The notes under the pieces: generated by a model
The model's input: only the letters and a program-made list of their open reading frames with translations
Databases searched by the model: none
What the model was told of the DNA's origin: nothing
Translations under genes and position numbers: made by a program
Assembly (NCBI GenBank): GCA_012728855.1
Contig: JAAYEH010000259.1
Coordinates: 1 to 55,671, forward strand
Reading direction: 5' to 3'
Source: Rhodopirellula sp.
Lineage (GTDB): Bacteria > Planctomycetota > Planctomycetia > Pirellulales > Thermoguttaceae
Length of the DNA stretch: 55,671 bases
Shown here: positions 33,083-42,139 of the stretch, one piece after another
Layout of the letters: each line of letters starts with the position of its first letter
Position numbering within the stretch: the stretch's first letter is position 1

Positions 33083-34360
33083 CTATTGAACCGCGTTGAT
33101 TTTTTCCTTGCCGACCCACGGCCGCAGCGCTTCGGGAATGGCGATCGAACCGTCGGCCTGCTGGTGGTTTTCCAACACCGCAATCAACGCCCGGCTGATG
33201 GCAACGGCTGTGCCGTTGAGCGTGTGGAGGAAATGCGTGCCTTTTTCACCTTTGACGCGGTAACGGGCGTTCAGCCGCCGGGCCTGATAGTCGGTGCAAT
33301 TCGACGTGCTGGTCACCTCGCCGTAGTCGCCGCGGCCGGGCATCCACGCCTCCAGATCATACTTTCGATACGCGGGCCCGCCTAGGTCGCCGGTGGCCGT
33401 GTCGACCACCCGGTAAGGAATCTCCAGGCGGTCGAACAATTGGCACTCCATGTCGCGGAGATGGTCGAGCATCGCCTCGCTCTGGTCCGGAAGCGTGAAG
33501 GCGAACATCTCGACCTTGGTGAACTGGTGGACGCGGAAAAGCCCTCGCGTGGCGCGGCCGTGGGCGCCCGCCTCGGTGCGGAAGCAGTGGCTGATGCCGC
33601 AGAATTTCAGCGGCAACGACTCGGCGTCGACCGTCGCGCCGGCCAACAGTCCGCCCAGCGGAATTTCGGCCGTGGCCACCAGGCTCAGGTCGGTCCCTTC
33701 GAGGCTGTAGATTTGCGTTTCCGGGCCCCGCGGGATGTATCCGGTGCCTTCGAGAACTTCGTTGCGGGCCACGTCGGGGGTCGTCATTGGCACGAAGCCG
33801 TGGCCGAGGAGAAACTGCACGGCAAACTGCTGCAAGGCCAGTTCGAGCAGGACCGCCTCGTTCTTGAGGAAGTAGAATCCGTGGCCGGCAACGCGGGCGC
33901 CCGCCTCGAAGTCCATCAGATCGAGTCGCTCGGCGAGTTGGACGTGATCCAAGGGTTGGAAATCAAATTGTGTTACGGGAGTCTTTCCCTTGAATCGCTC
34001 GAGATTCGCCTTATCGTCGGCGCCGATCGGCGCGTCGGGGTGCGACAGATTAGGAATCGATCTGTGGATCGCCGCCAGTTCCTCGACAACAGCGGCCATG
34101 GCCGTCTCGGCCGCTGCGGCCTGCTCGCGAAGTTGCCGCCCTTCCTCCTTGCGGGCCTCGCGCTCGGTCGCGTCTTTCGCCTTGCCGATCGACTTGGAGA
34201 CCTCGTTGGCCCGCCGGTTCAATTCGTCGAGTTCGGCCTGCCTGGCCTTCCGCAGGTTTTCCAATTCAAGAAAGCGGTCGACGTCGACGCGGACCCCGCG
34301 GTTGCGACAGTTCGTCTTGACCAACTCGGCATTCTCAACCACGAACTTGCGATCCAGCAT
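33083..34360 (-). CDS. serS: Seryl-tRNA synthetase
   Basis: 425 residues, the usual length. The N-terminal coiled-coil tRNA-binding arm covers about residues 30-100. The class II core has YIPRGPETQIYSLEGTDLSLVATAE with the serine-binding TAEIP, motif 2 near CFRTEAGAHGRATRGLFRVHQF, and motif 3 near GTAVAISRALIAVLENHQ. It attaches serine to tRNA-Ser and tRNA-Sec in the cytoplasm. ATG 34360 is preferred because AAGGA lies 9 nt upstream; ATG 34369 abuts that site. A hairpin element lies between this start and the peptidase gene upstream. Confidence 0.97.
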   Translation of the reverse strand: MLDRKFVVENAELVKTNCRNRGVRVDVDRFLELENLRKARQAELDELNRRANEVSKSIGKAKDATEREARKEEGRQLREQAAAAETAMAAVVEELAAIHRSIPNLSHPDAPIGADDKANLERFKGKTPVTQFDFQPLDHVQLAERLDLMDFEAGARVAGHGFYFLKNEAVLLELALQQFAVQFLLGHGFVPMTTPDVARNEVLEGTGYIPRGPETQIYSLEGTDLSLVATAEIPLGGLLAGATVDAESLPLKFCGISHCFRTEAGAHGRATRGLFRVHQFTKVEMFAFTLPDQSEAMLDHLRDMECQLFDRLEIPYRVVDTATGDLGGPAYRKYDLEAWMPGRGDYGEVTSTSNCTDYQARRLNARYRVKGEKGTHFLHTLNGTAVAISRALIAVLENHQQADGSIAIPEALRPWVGKEKINAVQ

Positions 34361-34396
34361 AATCCACATTCCTTCTTATTCGATTAGGCGAATCGA

Positions 34397-34495
34397 AGGG
34401 GGTCGGGAGTCTTTTTTTCGCGTCGGCCGGAAAAGTCGCTATCCATGTTCGAAAGCATCACCCGCCCGACGCGAAAAAAAGACTCCCGACCCCTT
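34397..34495. repeat. Dispersed hairpin element, copy 2
   Basis: The arms share GGGGTCGGGAGTCTTTTTTT with copies at 1768 and 42755, and the inner stem reads TCGCGTCGG paired with CCGACGCGA. It fills the 174-bp gap between the M20 peptidase stop and serS start on the minus strand. Confidence 0.9.
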
Positions 34496-34534
34496 CCCGC
34501 GTCGACTCTACAATAGCTATTCCTCCGCCGGCCC

Positions 34535-35905
34535 TCACCGGCGGACTCGGCTCAATTCCTCCCATAACCGGCAACTCGCCTTGATCCCACGGTGAAAATC
34601 GGCCAGGGAGAACTTCTCGTTCGGGCTGTGGGTGTTGTCGTCATCCTGCCCCCATCCCAACAAGAGGATATCGACCCCGAGCGCGTCGTGAAAGGTCGAC
34701 ACGACGGGAATCGATCCTCCCTCGCGAGTGTAGAGCGGCGGGCATCCGAAGGCATACTCGACGGCGGCGGCCGCCGCGGCGACAAACGGGCTGTCCAACG
34801 GGATCCGCACGCCTGGAGCGCTGTGATGCTCCTCCAACTCCAGTTGTATTCCCGCCGGACACAGCCCGGCGAGCATGGATCGCAGCGCTCGGCTGATCTT
34901 CTCCGGATCCTGATCCGGAACCAGCCGGAAACTGAACTTGGCCGCGGCCGAACTGGGCAGCACCGTCTTCGCGCCCTCGCCCTGGTAGCCGCTGGACAGG
35001 CCGCTGATGTCGTAGGTCGGTCGGACCCACCTTCTCTCGAGAGTGGTGAAACCTGTCTCGCCGCTCAGAGCGGTGACGCCAATCTGCTGCATATACTGCT
35101 GCTGGTCGAACGGCAATGCGGCCAGTTGCGCGCGTTCCTGATCCGAGAGCGGCACGACATCGTCGTAGAAGCCGGGGATTCGGATCTTGCCGTGCTCGTC
35201 GATCAGGGCAGTCAAAATGCGGGCCAGGGCGTTGGCCGGATTCATCACCGAACCGCCAAACGAACCGGAGTGCAAGTCCCGGGCGGGGCCGGTCAGCCGC
35301 ACGTCGAAATAGGCGATGCCGCGCAGCCCGTAGGTGATTGCCGGTTGATCCGGACCGAACTGCGCTCCATCGCTGATCACGACACAATCGCACGCCAGCC
35401 GTTGACGATTGCCGCGGATAAAAGGCTCCAGATTGGGACTGCCGATCTCCTCCTCGCCTTCGATGAGAAACTTGAGGTTGAGTGGCAGCCGCCCCTTACA
35501 TTCTATCCAGGCCTCCGCCCCGAACACGTGCGTGAGCATCTGCCCCTTGTCGTCCGTCGCGCCCCGCGCGAACAGATTGCCGTTGCGGCGTGTCGGTTCA
35601 AATGGTCCAGAAATCCAGAGATCGAGCGGTTCGGCCGGCTGCACGTCGTAGTGCCCGTAGACCAGCACGGTCGGGACGCCTTCCACCGGTGGCGATTCCG
35701 CATACACCAGCGGATGGCCCGCGGTCGCGATGACCTCGGTCGCAAACCCCTGCCGAACAAAGCGTTGGGCGACCCAATCGGCGGCCTGCTGTATGCCACC
35801 CCGATGGGCGGGCTGTGCGCTCACGCTCGGGATCCGCAACAGTTCGCAGAGTTCTTCCTCGAACCGGGCGCGGGACGCCTCCAAGTAGCTTTCGATCGAT
35901 GACAT
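34535..35905 (-). CDS. M20/M25/M40 family metallopeptidase (dipeptidase)
   Basis: 456 residues. Zinc-site motifs are intact: VLVYGHYDVQP (H85, D87), RGATDDKGQ with the bridging Asp, and IEGEEEIGSPN with the catalytic and metal-binding glutamates. The dimerisation/lid domain includes RDLHSGSFGGSVMNP. It resembles cytosolic di/tripeptidases or carboxypeptidases of the CPG2/DapE group that trim short peptides. The start at 35905 matches the family N-terminus (SIESYLEASRARFEEELCEL); the longer frame upstream is the shadow of clpS. It is divergent from clpS with a 219-bp gap and may share its regulatory region. Confidence 0.92.
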   Translation of the reverse strand: MSSIESYLEASRARFEEELCELLRIPSVSAQPAHRGGIQQAADWVAQRFVRQGFATEVIATAGHPLVYAESPPVEGVPTVLVYGHYDVQPAEPLDLWISGPFEPTRRNGNLFARGATDDKGQMLTHVFGAEAWIECKGRLPLNLKFLIEGEEEIGSPNLEPFIRGNRQRLACDCVVISDGAQFGPDQPAITYGLRGIAYFDVRLTGPARDLHSGSFGGSVMNPANALARILTALIDEHGKIRIPGFYDDVVPLSDQERAQLAALPFDQQQYMQQIGVTALSGETGFTTLERRWVRPTYDISGLSSGYQGEGAKTVLPSSAAAKFSFRLVPDQDPEKISRALRSMLAGLCPAGIQLELEEHHSAPGVRIPLDSPFVAAAAAAVEYAFGCPPLYTREGGSIPVVSTFHDALGVDILLLGWGQDDDNTHSPNEKFSLADFHRGIKASCRLWEELSRVRR

Positions 35906-36124
35906 GGCGTTGAAAATCCTTTCGGGACCATTAGCAATCTTGAGTAGGTTCCGCCACGTGTCGAAATCCCCATCACGCCGGCTGCTGGAATCCTGCCGCG
36001 GGCGGGCTGACTTGCCTGCGCGTGGCGATTTGCTGTTAGCAAACACTACAATATAATGAACTCCAGGAAATCCAGCCACTGGGGGCCGCCAACTTCGCGG
36101 GTAGCAATCCGCCAGGAGCGGAAT

Positions 36125-36493
36125 ATGAGCGACGTCGATTCCAATGCAACGGCCGTTGAGGCGCCTGTGGAGAAAACCGTTCGCCGCCGCAAAGAGAAAG
36201 ACCGCCAGAAGCCCAAACGCCAGCCGCGGTACAACGTGGTTCTCTGGAACGACGACGATCATACCTACCAGTACGTCATCGCCATGCTGATGGAGTTGTT
36301 CGGCTACCCGGTGGAGAAAGGTTTTCAACTTGCCAAGGAAGTAGACACGCAGGGCCGCGTTGTCTTGCTCACCACCACGCTCGAACATGCCGAGTTGAAA
36401 CGCGACCAGGTCCACGCCTACGGCAAGGACCACGAGATCGCTTCCTGTCAAGGCTCGATGTGGGCGACGGTCGAAGCCGTGGAGAGTGAGTAG
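36125..36493 (+). CDS. clpS: ATP-dependent Clp protease adaptor ClpS
   Basis: 122 residues with a charged, lysine-rich N-terminal extension and the ClpS core from about residue 36: RYNVVLWNDDDHTYQYVI, FGYPVEKGFQLAKEVDTQGR and TLEHAELKRDQVHAYG. ClpS delivers N-degron substrates to ClpA/ClpC; NDD and the downstream His are the usual substrate-pocket residues. AGGAG precedes ATG 36125 by 8 nt. It is followed after 9 bp by mtaB and probably co-transcribed. Confidence 0.93.
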   Translation: MSDVDSNATAVEAPVEKTVRRRKEKDRQKPKRQPRYNVVLWNDDDHTYQYVIAMLMELFGYPVEKGFQLAKEVDTQGRVVLLTTTLEHAELKRDQVHAYGKDHEIASCQGSMWATVEAVESE

Positions 36494-36502
36494 TTCGCGA
36501 CG

Positions 36503-37771
36503 ATGCCCACACTGAGAACGGTTACCCTCGGCTGCAAGGTTAACCAGTACGAAACCGAATTCATTCGCGAAGGACTGCTTCGCCTGGGCTATCGCAACGC
36601 CGGGAAAGACGAGCCGGCCGATCTATGCATCGTGAATACCTGCACGGTCACCGGCGAGGGAGATCTCAAGAGCCGCAAAGCCGTTCGGCAACTCGCCCGC
36701 GGTAATCCCGATGCCGAGATCGTGGTAATGGGCTGCTACGCGACCCGGTCGCCCGAAGAGGTGGCCGCTCTGCCGGGCGTGGTGGAGGTGCTCACCGATA
36801 AGCGAAAACTGCCCGATTTCTTGGCCCGCCGCGGACTGATCGACGTCCCCGGCGGGATTTCCTCGTTCGGCGCCCGTCACCGGGCCTATGTCAAGGTGCA
36901 GGACGGCTGCCGTCTGCGGTGCAGCTACTGCATCATCCCCTCGGTGCGGCCCGTCCTCGCCAGCCGGCAGGTCGAAGAGGTGCTCGCCGAGGTCCGTCGT
37001 TTACTGGAAAACGGTTACCGTGAAATTGTCCTGACCGGGATTCACCTGGGACACTACGGCGTCGATCTGCGCAAGCAGTGGGCGACCGGGCCTCGCCCGA
37101 ACCTGGCCCATTTGTTAACCCGGATTGCAGCGCTCAACGGCGATTTCCGTGTTCGTCTTTCCAGCCTGGAGGCGGTCGAACTGACGCCGGAACTGATTGC
37201 GGCCATCGGAAATCACCCGGACCGCGTTTGCCCCCATTTGCATATCTCGATGCAGAGCGGTTCCGACGCCGTCCTGGCCCGCATGCGCCGCCGCTACACA
37301 AGCAGCCGTTTCGTGGCGCGGTGCGGTCAGGTTAAAGAATCACTGGATTGGCCCGCGCTGACGACCGACGTCATCGTGGGGTTTCCGGGCGAGACCGACG
37401 CCGACTTCGAGACAACCTGCCGCGTGGCGGAACAGGTCGGCTTCTCCAAGATCCACGTTTTCCGTTTCAGCCCTCGCCAGGGGACGCCCGCGGCGGCGAT
37501 GCAGGATCAGGTTCCTACCCGCGTCGTCCAGCAGCGGGCCGCCGAATTGGCCGGCCTGGGGAACCTGCTCAGACACCGGTACTTTGAAAGCCTGCTGGGA
37601 CGGTCGATGCAGGTGCTGCTTGAGTCTCCGCTGCGGGACTATCCCGGCATGTTGGTGGGCACCTCCGAACGCTACGTGCCGGTCGAGACGCCCGGCGAGC
37701 CCGGCCTGATCGGTCGACTCATCCGCGTAACTGCCAAACGCCTGTCCGGCGACCGTGTGATGGCCGACTGA
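36503..37771 (+). CDS. mtaB: tRNA t6A37 methylthiotransferase MtaB (radical SAM)
   Basis: 422 residues with the MiaB-type layout. The N-terminal UPF0004 domain has three cysteines (C11, C47, C78) for the auxiliary Fe-S cluster. The radical-SAM motif is CRLRCSYC (C136, C140, C143). A C-terminal TRAM-like region ends the protein. MtaB converts t6A37 to ms2t6A37 in tRNAs reading ANN codons. TLGCKVNQYETE and QDGCRLRCSYCIIP are characteristic of MtaB compared with MiaB/RimO. ATG 36503 lies 9 bp after clpS. Confidence 0.92.
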   Translation: MPTLRTVTLGCKVNQYETEFIREGLLRLGYRNAGKDEPADLCIVNTCTVTGEGDLKSRKAVRQLARGNPDAEIVVMGCYATRSPEEVAALPGVVEVLTDKRKLPDFLARRGLIDVPGGISSFGARHRAYVKVQDGCRLRCSYCIIPSVRPVLASRQVEEVLAEVRRLLENGYREIVLTGIHLGHYGVDLRKQWATGPRPNLAHLLTRIAALNGDFRVRLSSLEAVELTPELIAAIGNHPDRVCPHLHISMQSGSDAVLARMRRRYTSSRFVARCGQVKESLDWPALTTDVIVGFPGETDADFETTCRVAEQVGFSKIHVFRFSPRQGTPAAAMQDQVPTRVVQQRAAELAGLGNLLRHRYFESLLGRSMQVLLESPLRDYPGMLVGTSERYVPVETPGEPGLIGRLIRVTAKRLSGDRVMAD

Positions 37772-38005
37772 GGTTGGCCCGCGCGGGAAAGGGGAGAGAG
37801 ACCGACGTTAGAACCTCAAATGTGCCTGAAAACCTCCATGTGATGAGGATCCAGCCCCCTTTGTCGGCCTGCCGTACCTGCACTTTGGGAAATTTAAGAC
37901 ACTTAGGTAGGATGCGCGACCGAAAACCGGGGTTGCCCAACTACTAAGCATTTCGTACATTCGCCGCCGCAATGGATTACCGACTTCGAGAAAGGAAATC
38001 ACCCC

Positions 38006-38917
38006 ATGCCGGCGGCCGATCGTGGATGCCTTCAAACGGCGTCGCGCGTGCCGATCGCGGACGCTCGTGCCGCGGCGCGGCAGGCGTTCACGATTCTGGA
38101 GTTGCTGGTGGCCATCGGAGTGGTCGGGCTGTTGGCGGCAATTCTGCTGCCCGCGCTGAGTGCCGCCCGCGAGGCGGCACGGCGGGTTCAGTGCGTCGAT
38201 CATCTCCGGCAGATCGGCCTTGCTTTGCACGCCTATCACGACCAGCATGACAGCCTGCCTGCCGGCTGGCAGGAGGAAGCAACGAGGGTGTCCAGCTATG
38301 GTTGGGCCGTGTCGCTCTTGCCTTTCTTGGAGAACGAGAATCTCTATCGACAAGTGGACCGCAACCGGCCGCTCGCCCACCCCGCCAACACGGCGGCGCG
38401 CCACACGACCATCCCCGACCTGCTCTGCCCCTCGGATATCAGCGAGCCCGGCTTCTTGTTGCACATGGACCATGCTCACGGGGCGACCTCCGGGTTCTCC
38501 GCCACCTCGCCCGCGGTCGAACTCCCCACGGCCAGCTACGTCGGTGTCTTCGGCACCTTCGAGGCCGACGACGAGATCCCGTGCCCGCCGGGCGACGGGA
38601 CATTCATCGGTTCCGAGACGATTCGCTTCGCGGACCTGCAGCGAGGGCTGAGCAATACGCTGGTTGTCGGCGAGCGGACCATGGCCCGCGTTCCCTCCAC
38701 GTGGCTGGGGGTGGAGATCTTCGGCGAAGACGCCGCCTGCCGCATCGTGGGCAACGCGTGGATCTCGCCCAACTGCCGGCAGTGCGACGAGTGCGAGTTC
38801 GATAGCCGGCATCCGGGAGGCGCCAACTTCCTCTGGGGCGACGGCCATGTCAGCCTCCTCGCTGAAACAATAAGCTCCGAGGAATACCGGGTGCTGGCGC
38901 AGAGAGCCTCGTTTTGA
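38006..38917 (+). CDS. DUF1559 pseudopilin-like protein
   Basis: 303 residues. A 27-residue leader precedes FTILELLVAIGVVGLLAAIL, a type IV prepilin-like helix with Glu at +5; the residue before the presumed cleavage is Ala, where Gly is usual. The DUF1559 (SBP_bac_10) domain follows with AAREAARRVQCVDHLRQIGLA, LPFLENENLY and the C-terminal H-X9-DGHV signature (FLWGDGHVS). Such proteins exist in dozens of copies in planctomycete genomes and may form surface or periplasmic filaments. Followed after 21 bp by a BlaI-type regulator. Confidence 0.9.
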   Translation: MPAADRGCLQTASRVPIADARAAARQAFTILELLVAIGVVGLLAAILLPALSAAREAARRVQCVDHLRQIGLALHAYHDQHDSLPAGWQEEATRVSSYGWAVSLLPFLENENLYRQVDRNRPLAHPANTAARHTTIPDLLCPSDISEPGFLLHMDHAHGATSGFSATSPAVELPTASYVGVFGTFEADDEIPCPPGDGTFIGSETIRFADLQRGLSNTLVVGERTMARVPSTWLGVEIFGEDAACRIVGNAWISPNCRQCDECEFDSRHPGGANFLWGDGHVSLLAETISSEEYRVLAQRASF

Positions 38918-38938
38918 GAGCAAGGAATTTGTCTCGCC

Positions 38939-39328
38939 ATGAGTGAATCACCGATGCCGGAGCGCCGCCTCACCAGGTGCGAAATGGAAGTGATGGACGT
39001 CGTCTGGCGCAAAGGCCGCGCCACGGTGCAGGAGGTGGTCGACGCCTTGGACCGTTCGCTGGCCTACACCACGGTGATGACCACGCTGAAGATCCTCGAC
39101 GAAAAACGCCACGTCGTCCGGCGGACCAAGCACGGTCGCGCCTACGTTTATCAGCCCGTGGTCAGCCGCGACGAAATCGGGAGAACCATGATCGAGGAAT
39201 TGGCCGACTGCCTCTTCCGTGGATCGACGAAGTCGCTCGTTCTAAAGCTCATCGAAAGCGAGACGATGTCGCCCGCCGAACGCGACGAATTGAGACTCGC
39301 CATCCTCAAACTCGAGGGCAAGCAATGA
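38939..39328 (+). CDS. BlaI/MecI/CopY-family transcriptional repressor
   Basis: 129 residues with the winged-helix motif of the family: EMEVMDVVWRKGRATVQEV, SLAYTTVMTTLKILDEK and the wing RTKHGRAYVYQPVV. The C-terminal helices mediate dimerisation, and the repressor is normally cleaved after a BlaR1 signal. Its stop overlaps the start of the M56 protease gene by 4 bp, the normal pairing. Targets may include the neighbouring DUF1559 gene or its own operon. Confidence 0.92.
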   Translation: MSESPMPERRLTRCEMEVMDVVWRKGRATVQEVVDALDRSLAYTTVMTTLKILDEKRHVVRRTKHGRAYVYQPVVSRDEIGRTMIEELADCLFRGSTKSLVLKLIESETMSPAERDELRLAILKLEGKQ

Positions 39329-40485
39329 CCTCGACTCAGTTCCTTGAAGTGGCGATCTCGATATCCGTCCAGGTTGCGCTGCTCGTCTTGGCGGCCGAGG
39401 GGATTGGACGTTCTGTCCGCGGCAACGACACCCGCTGTCGCTTATGGGCCCTGTGTTATGTCGCCATCCTGCTGGTGCTTGGCGCGGGCCTCCTGCTGCC
39501 GCATCCCCGCCTTGCCCGCCCTTGGGCCGCCGTCCATGCCGAAATCGAAGTTGCCGTCGTCTCGACGGAACAATTCGCCGGGGGCGTCCTGTTGACGGTC
39601 TGGCTGACGGGCGCGGCGGTTTCGCTGGCGGGCATGATCGTCGGCACGTTTCGCGCCACGCGATTCCTTCGCACTTGTACGGTCCTTCCGCCGGACCGGC
39701 TGCCGCCTGGCGCTCGCGATTCCGCGGGGGCCGGCCGCCGCGGCCGGCCTGTGCGGTTTCTCACCAGCGATCGAATAGCAGGCCCTTTCTGCTGGCACTT
39801 TCACCGGCCTGCCGTCGTCCTCCCCGACTTTACGCTTCAATTCGATCCCGCGAAGCTCGCTGCCATTCTACGACACGAGCTGAAGCATCTCGACGGCGGC
39901 CATCCGCTGCAACTGTTCGTGCAACGGTTGGTGGAAATCGTTTTCTGGTTTCATCCGCTCGTCTGGTGGGCGTCGCGCCGAGCGGCGCTGGCAAGGGAAT
40001 TCGCCTGCGACGACGCCGCCGTCGATACCCCGGCCGACGTCGTCAATTATCTGCGTTGCCTGCTGGCGATTGCTGAAAAGGGAAGCGCCGAAGGCGGCCG
40101 GTCGCCGGCGTCGCTCTTCTTCGGGCGCGACGACAGCCTCATCGCCCTTCGCGCCCGTCGGCTTGTCGCCTTGGCCGAAACCTGTTGCCATCGGAAAACA
40201 ACGCCCGTCCTGGAATCCGCTGCCCTTGTTGGCCTGCTGGCAGTCGCTTTTCTCATCGGATCGCTGTGGCTGCCGGTGGACGCCCTGGCATCGCCGCGTG
40301 CGCGGTGGTCGCCCTGGCCGCGTTGGACGGCGGGCGCCCTGCACGACCTGGGGATTCCCGTCCGCGACTTCGAAGCGTATCACACGCGTGTTTCCCTGGA
40401 AGAACTCCGCGAAGCCTGCGCGGCGGAAGAACCCAGAATCATCACGGGTTCACGTCATCAATCGGGGCCGCGGGATCGCCATTGA
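39325..40485 (+). CDS. BlaR1-like M56 family membrane metallopeptidase
   Basis: 386 residues with hydrophobic segments near 8-25, 40-60, 86-108 and 290-312. The zinc-protease motif HELKH lies at 184-188, followed by EFACDDAAV. It should sense an envelope signal and inactivate the BlaI repressor. The C-terminal penicillin-binding sensor of classical BlaR1 is absent: after the last membrane helix only ~70 residues follow, so the inducer is probably not a beta-lactam. Start fixed by the ATGA overlap with the repressor gene. Confidence 0.88.
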   Translation: MTSTQFLEVAISISVQVALLVLAAEGIGRSVRGNDTRCRLWALCYVAILLVLGAGLLLPHPRLARPWAAVHAEIEVAVVSTEQFAGGVLLTVWLTGAAVSLAGMIVGTFRATRFLRTCTVLPPDRLPPGARDSAGAGRRGRPVRFLTSDRIAGPFCWHFHRPAVVLPDFTLQFDPAKLAAILRHELKHLDGGHPLQLFVQRLVEIVFWFHPLVWWASRRAALAREFACDDAAVDTPADVVNYLRCLLAIAEKGSAEGGRSPASLFFGRDDSLIALRARRLVALAETCCHRKTTPVLESAALVGLLAVAFLIGSLWLPVDALASPRARWSPWPRWTAGALHDLGIPVRDFEAYHTRVSLEELREACAAEEPRIITGSRHQSGPRDRH

Positions 40486-40528
40486 TCTTGCCGAACACCC
40501 ATCACTGCAACCTGGAAGGAAGACTCGC

Positions 40529-41221
40529 ATGACCATGGTTGGGAAGCCTGGCTCTCGCCGCGTGCCTTGGCGAACCGGCAAGAATCGATCCCCCCGCGCG
40601 CTAGACGCCGCTCCGCCGCTGCGTGCCCCCAAGCACACCGGCGGCTCACCGTGGTTTGTGAGATCACGGGCCCTGATCGGTATGGGGATTCTGGCGCCGT
40701 TTGCGTATCTGGCTCTGGCGACCCCGGCGATGGCCGTCCCCGGTTCTCTAGCGGCGATGGTTTGGCAGACCGCCGCCTGGTGCCTCTTCCTGACCGGAAC
40801 GGCATTCCGGTTCTGGGCAACGATCTACATCGGCAACAGCAAAGGCTCGCGGGTCGTGTCGGATGGTCCTTACTCGATCTGCCGCAACCCCCTGTACTTC
40901 GGCACGTTCTTGATTACCCTCTCCGTGGCGGCGTTTTACGAGAGCCCGATCTTCGCGGTTGGCGTGGCGCTGGCTTCATGCGTCTACCTGGCAACGACGG
41001 TCCGCTGGGAAGAGAAAAACCTTAATGCGCGCCTGGGGAAGGAATATGTGCAGTACTGCCAACGAGTGCCGCGATTCCTGCCGCGTCTGTCCCTCCTGCA
41101 CAGCCCGCCGACTATTGCCGTCGATGTGCGTTGCCTCAAGATCGAGGCGATCCGGGCGTTGCGATGGGCCCCCATTCCGCTGATCGTCCACCTCATCTCC
41201 TACTTCCAGTATCCGCACTGA
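40529..41221 (+). CDS. Isoprenylcysteine carboxyl-methyltransferase (ICMT)-like membrane protein
   Basis: 230 residues. After a basic N-terminus, hydrophobic helices occur near 48-70, 72-92 and 118-150. The ICMT/PEMT signature RVVSDGPYSICRNPLYFGTFL and the later WEEKNLNARLGKEYVQYCQRVPRFLP form the SAM site. Bacterial members methylate lipids or unknown membrane substrates. GGAAG lies 5-9 nt before ATG 40529. It is 43 bp after the BlaR1-like gene and 40 bp before a second member of the family. Confidence 0.85.
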   Translation: MTMVGKPGSRRVPWRTGKNRSPRALDAAPPLRAPKHTGGSPWFVRSRALIGMGILAPFAYLALATPAMAVPGSLAAMVWQTAAWCLFLTGTAFRFWATIYIGNSKGSRVVSDGPYSICRNPLYFGTFLITLSVAAFYESPIFAVGVALASCVYLATTVRWEEKNLNARLGKEYVQYCQRVPRFLPRLSLLHSPPTIAVDVRCLKIEAIRALRWAPIPLIVHLISYFQYPH

Positions 41222-41261
41222 GCCTCAAAACACGAGTCACCGACACCTACGAAAAGTGCCC

Positions 41262-41996
41262 ATGACCCTACGAGAGAAGTTTGAACAAAGCGGGAACTGG
41301 TTGTTTCGATGGCGAAGCTACCTGCCGCTCTTGCTGTTCGTGCCGTTGGTGGTCGAAATGCACCGCAGTCCGTCGCCGATTGCCGGTGGATGGTTCGAAA
41401 TGGGACGGCAAGCGGTGTGTTTCGCCATATCGATGGTCGGCTTTGCCCTCCGCGTTTTCACGGTGGGCCACACGCCGCCGGGAACCTCCGGGAGAACCAC
41501 GAGACGGCAGAAGGCGGCTTCGCTGAACACGACCGGTGCCTACTCCCTCCTGCGCCATCCGCTCTATTTGGCCAACCTGTTGATGTGGCTGGGCATCGCG
41601 CTGTCATGCTGCACATGGTCGCTGTTGGTTATCTTTCTATTGGCGTTCAGTCTCTACTACGAGCGGATCATGTTCGCCGAAGAGGAATATCTGCGGCGGA
41701 GATTCGGCCCGCAGTTCGAGCAGTGGGCGGCGACTACGCCGGCATTCCTGCCGCGCATCGCCAACTGGACCCCGCCCTCCCAATCGTTCTCGATGCGAAA
41801 GATCCTTCGCAAAGAATACTCGGGCCTTTTCGCCGTTGTTGCCGGATTCTGCCTGGCCCGCGCGTTCGAACACGCCACGGCGGAAAAGAGGCTCTTCATC
41901 GAACCGGCCTGGCTCGTCCTGCTTCTCGCGACGTTCGTCGTGTACTTGATATTGAGAACGCTGCACACGCGCACGCGGCTATTGGCCGCCGACTAA
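41262..41996 (+). CDS. Second ICMT-like membrane methyltransferase
   Basis: 244 residues with about five membrane segments. LNTTGAYSLLRHPLYLANLLMWLG is the SAM-binding signature of the family, and EEEYLRRRFGPQFEQWAATTPAFLPR is the C-terminal element. It resembles lipid A Kdo2 1-phosphate O-methyltransferase-type proteins in length and motif spacing, but this is not certain. ATG 41262 is favoured over GTG 41256. Adjacent to the first member (40529-41221) though clearly diverged from it, so either an old duplication or parallel recruitment. Confidence 0.82.
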   Translation: MTLREKFEQSGNWLFRWRSYLPLLLFVPLVVEMHRSPSPIAGGWFEMGRQAVCFAISMVGFALRVFTVGHTPPGTSGRTTRRQKAASLNTTGAYSLLRHPLYLANLLMWLGIALSCCTWSLLVIFLLAFSLYYERIMFAEEEYLRRRFGPQFEQWAATTPAFLPRIANWTPPSQSFSMRKILRKEYSGLFAVVAGFCLARAFEHATAEKRLFIEPAWLVLLLATFVVYLILRTLHTRTRLLAAD

Positions 41997-42139
41997 GAGA
42001 CCCTAGCAAAAAGGAGACATGCTCCGAGCCAATGGTTCGCAAAAAAGAGCAGAGTACGCGTCCTGGCGAGGTGCCTGTCCCCGTTTTGTTAGGGCCTCTG
42101 CAAGAAGAACTCAAAAACCCGATCGAGTGAGAAAAGCCC

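Noticed and set aside
37885..37913. Possible sigma-70 promoter TTGGGA-N17-TAGGAT upstream of the DUF1559 gene
   Set aside because: Only four of six bases match in each box, and planctomycete promoter consensus is too uncertain to support a call.
42032..42130. 32-codon frame (MVRKKEQ...) before the phosphatase gene
   Set aside because: Contains a fragment of the GGGGACAGG-type repeat in translation; no evidence for a conserved peptide.
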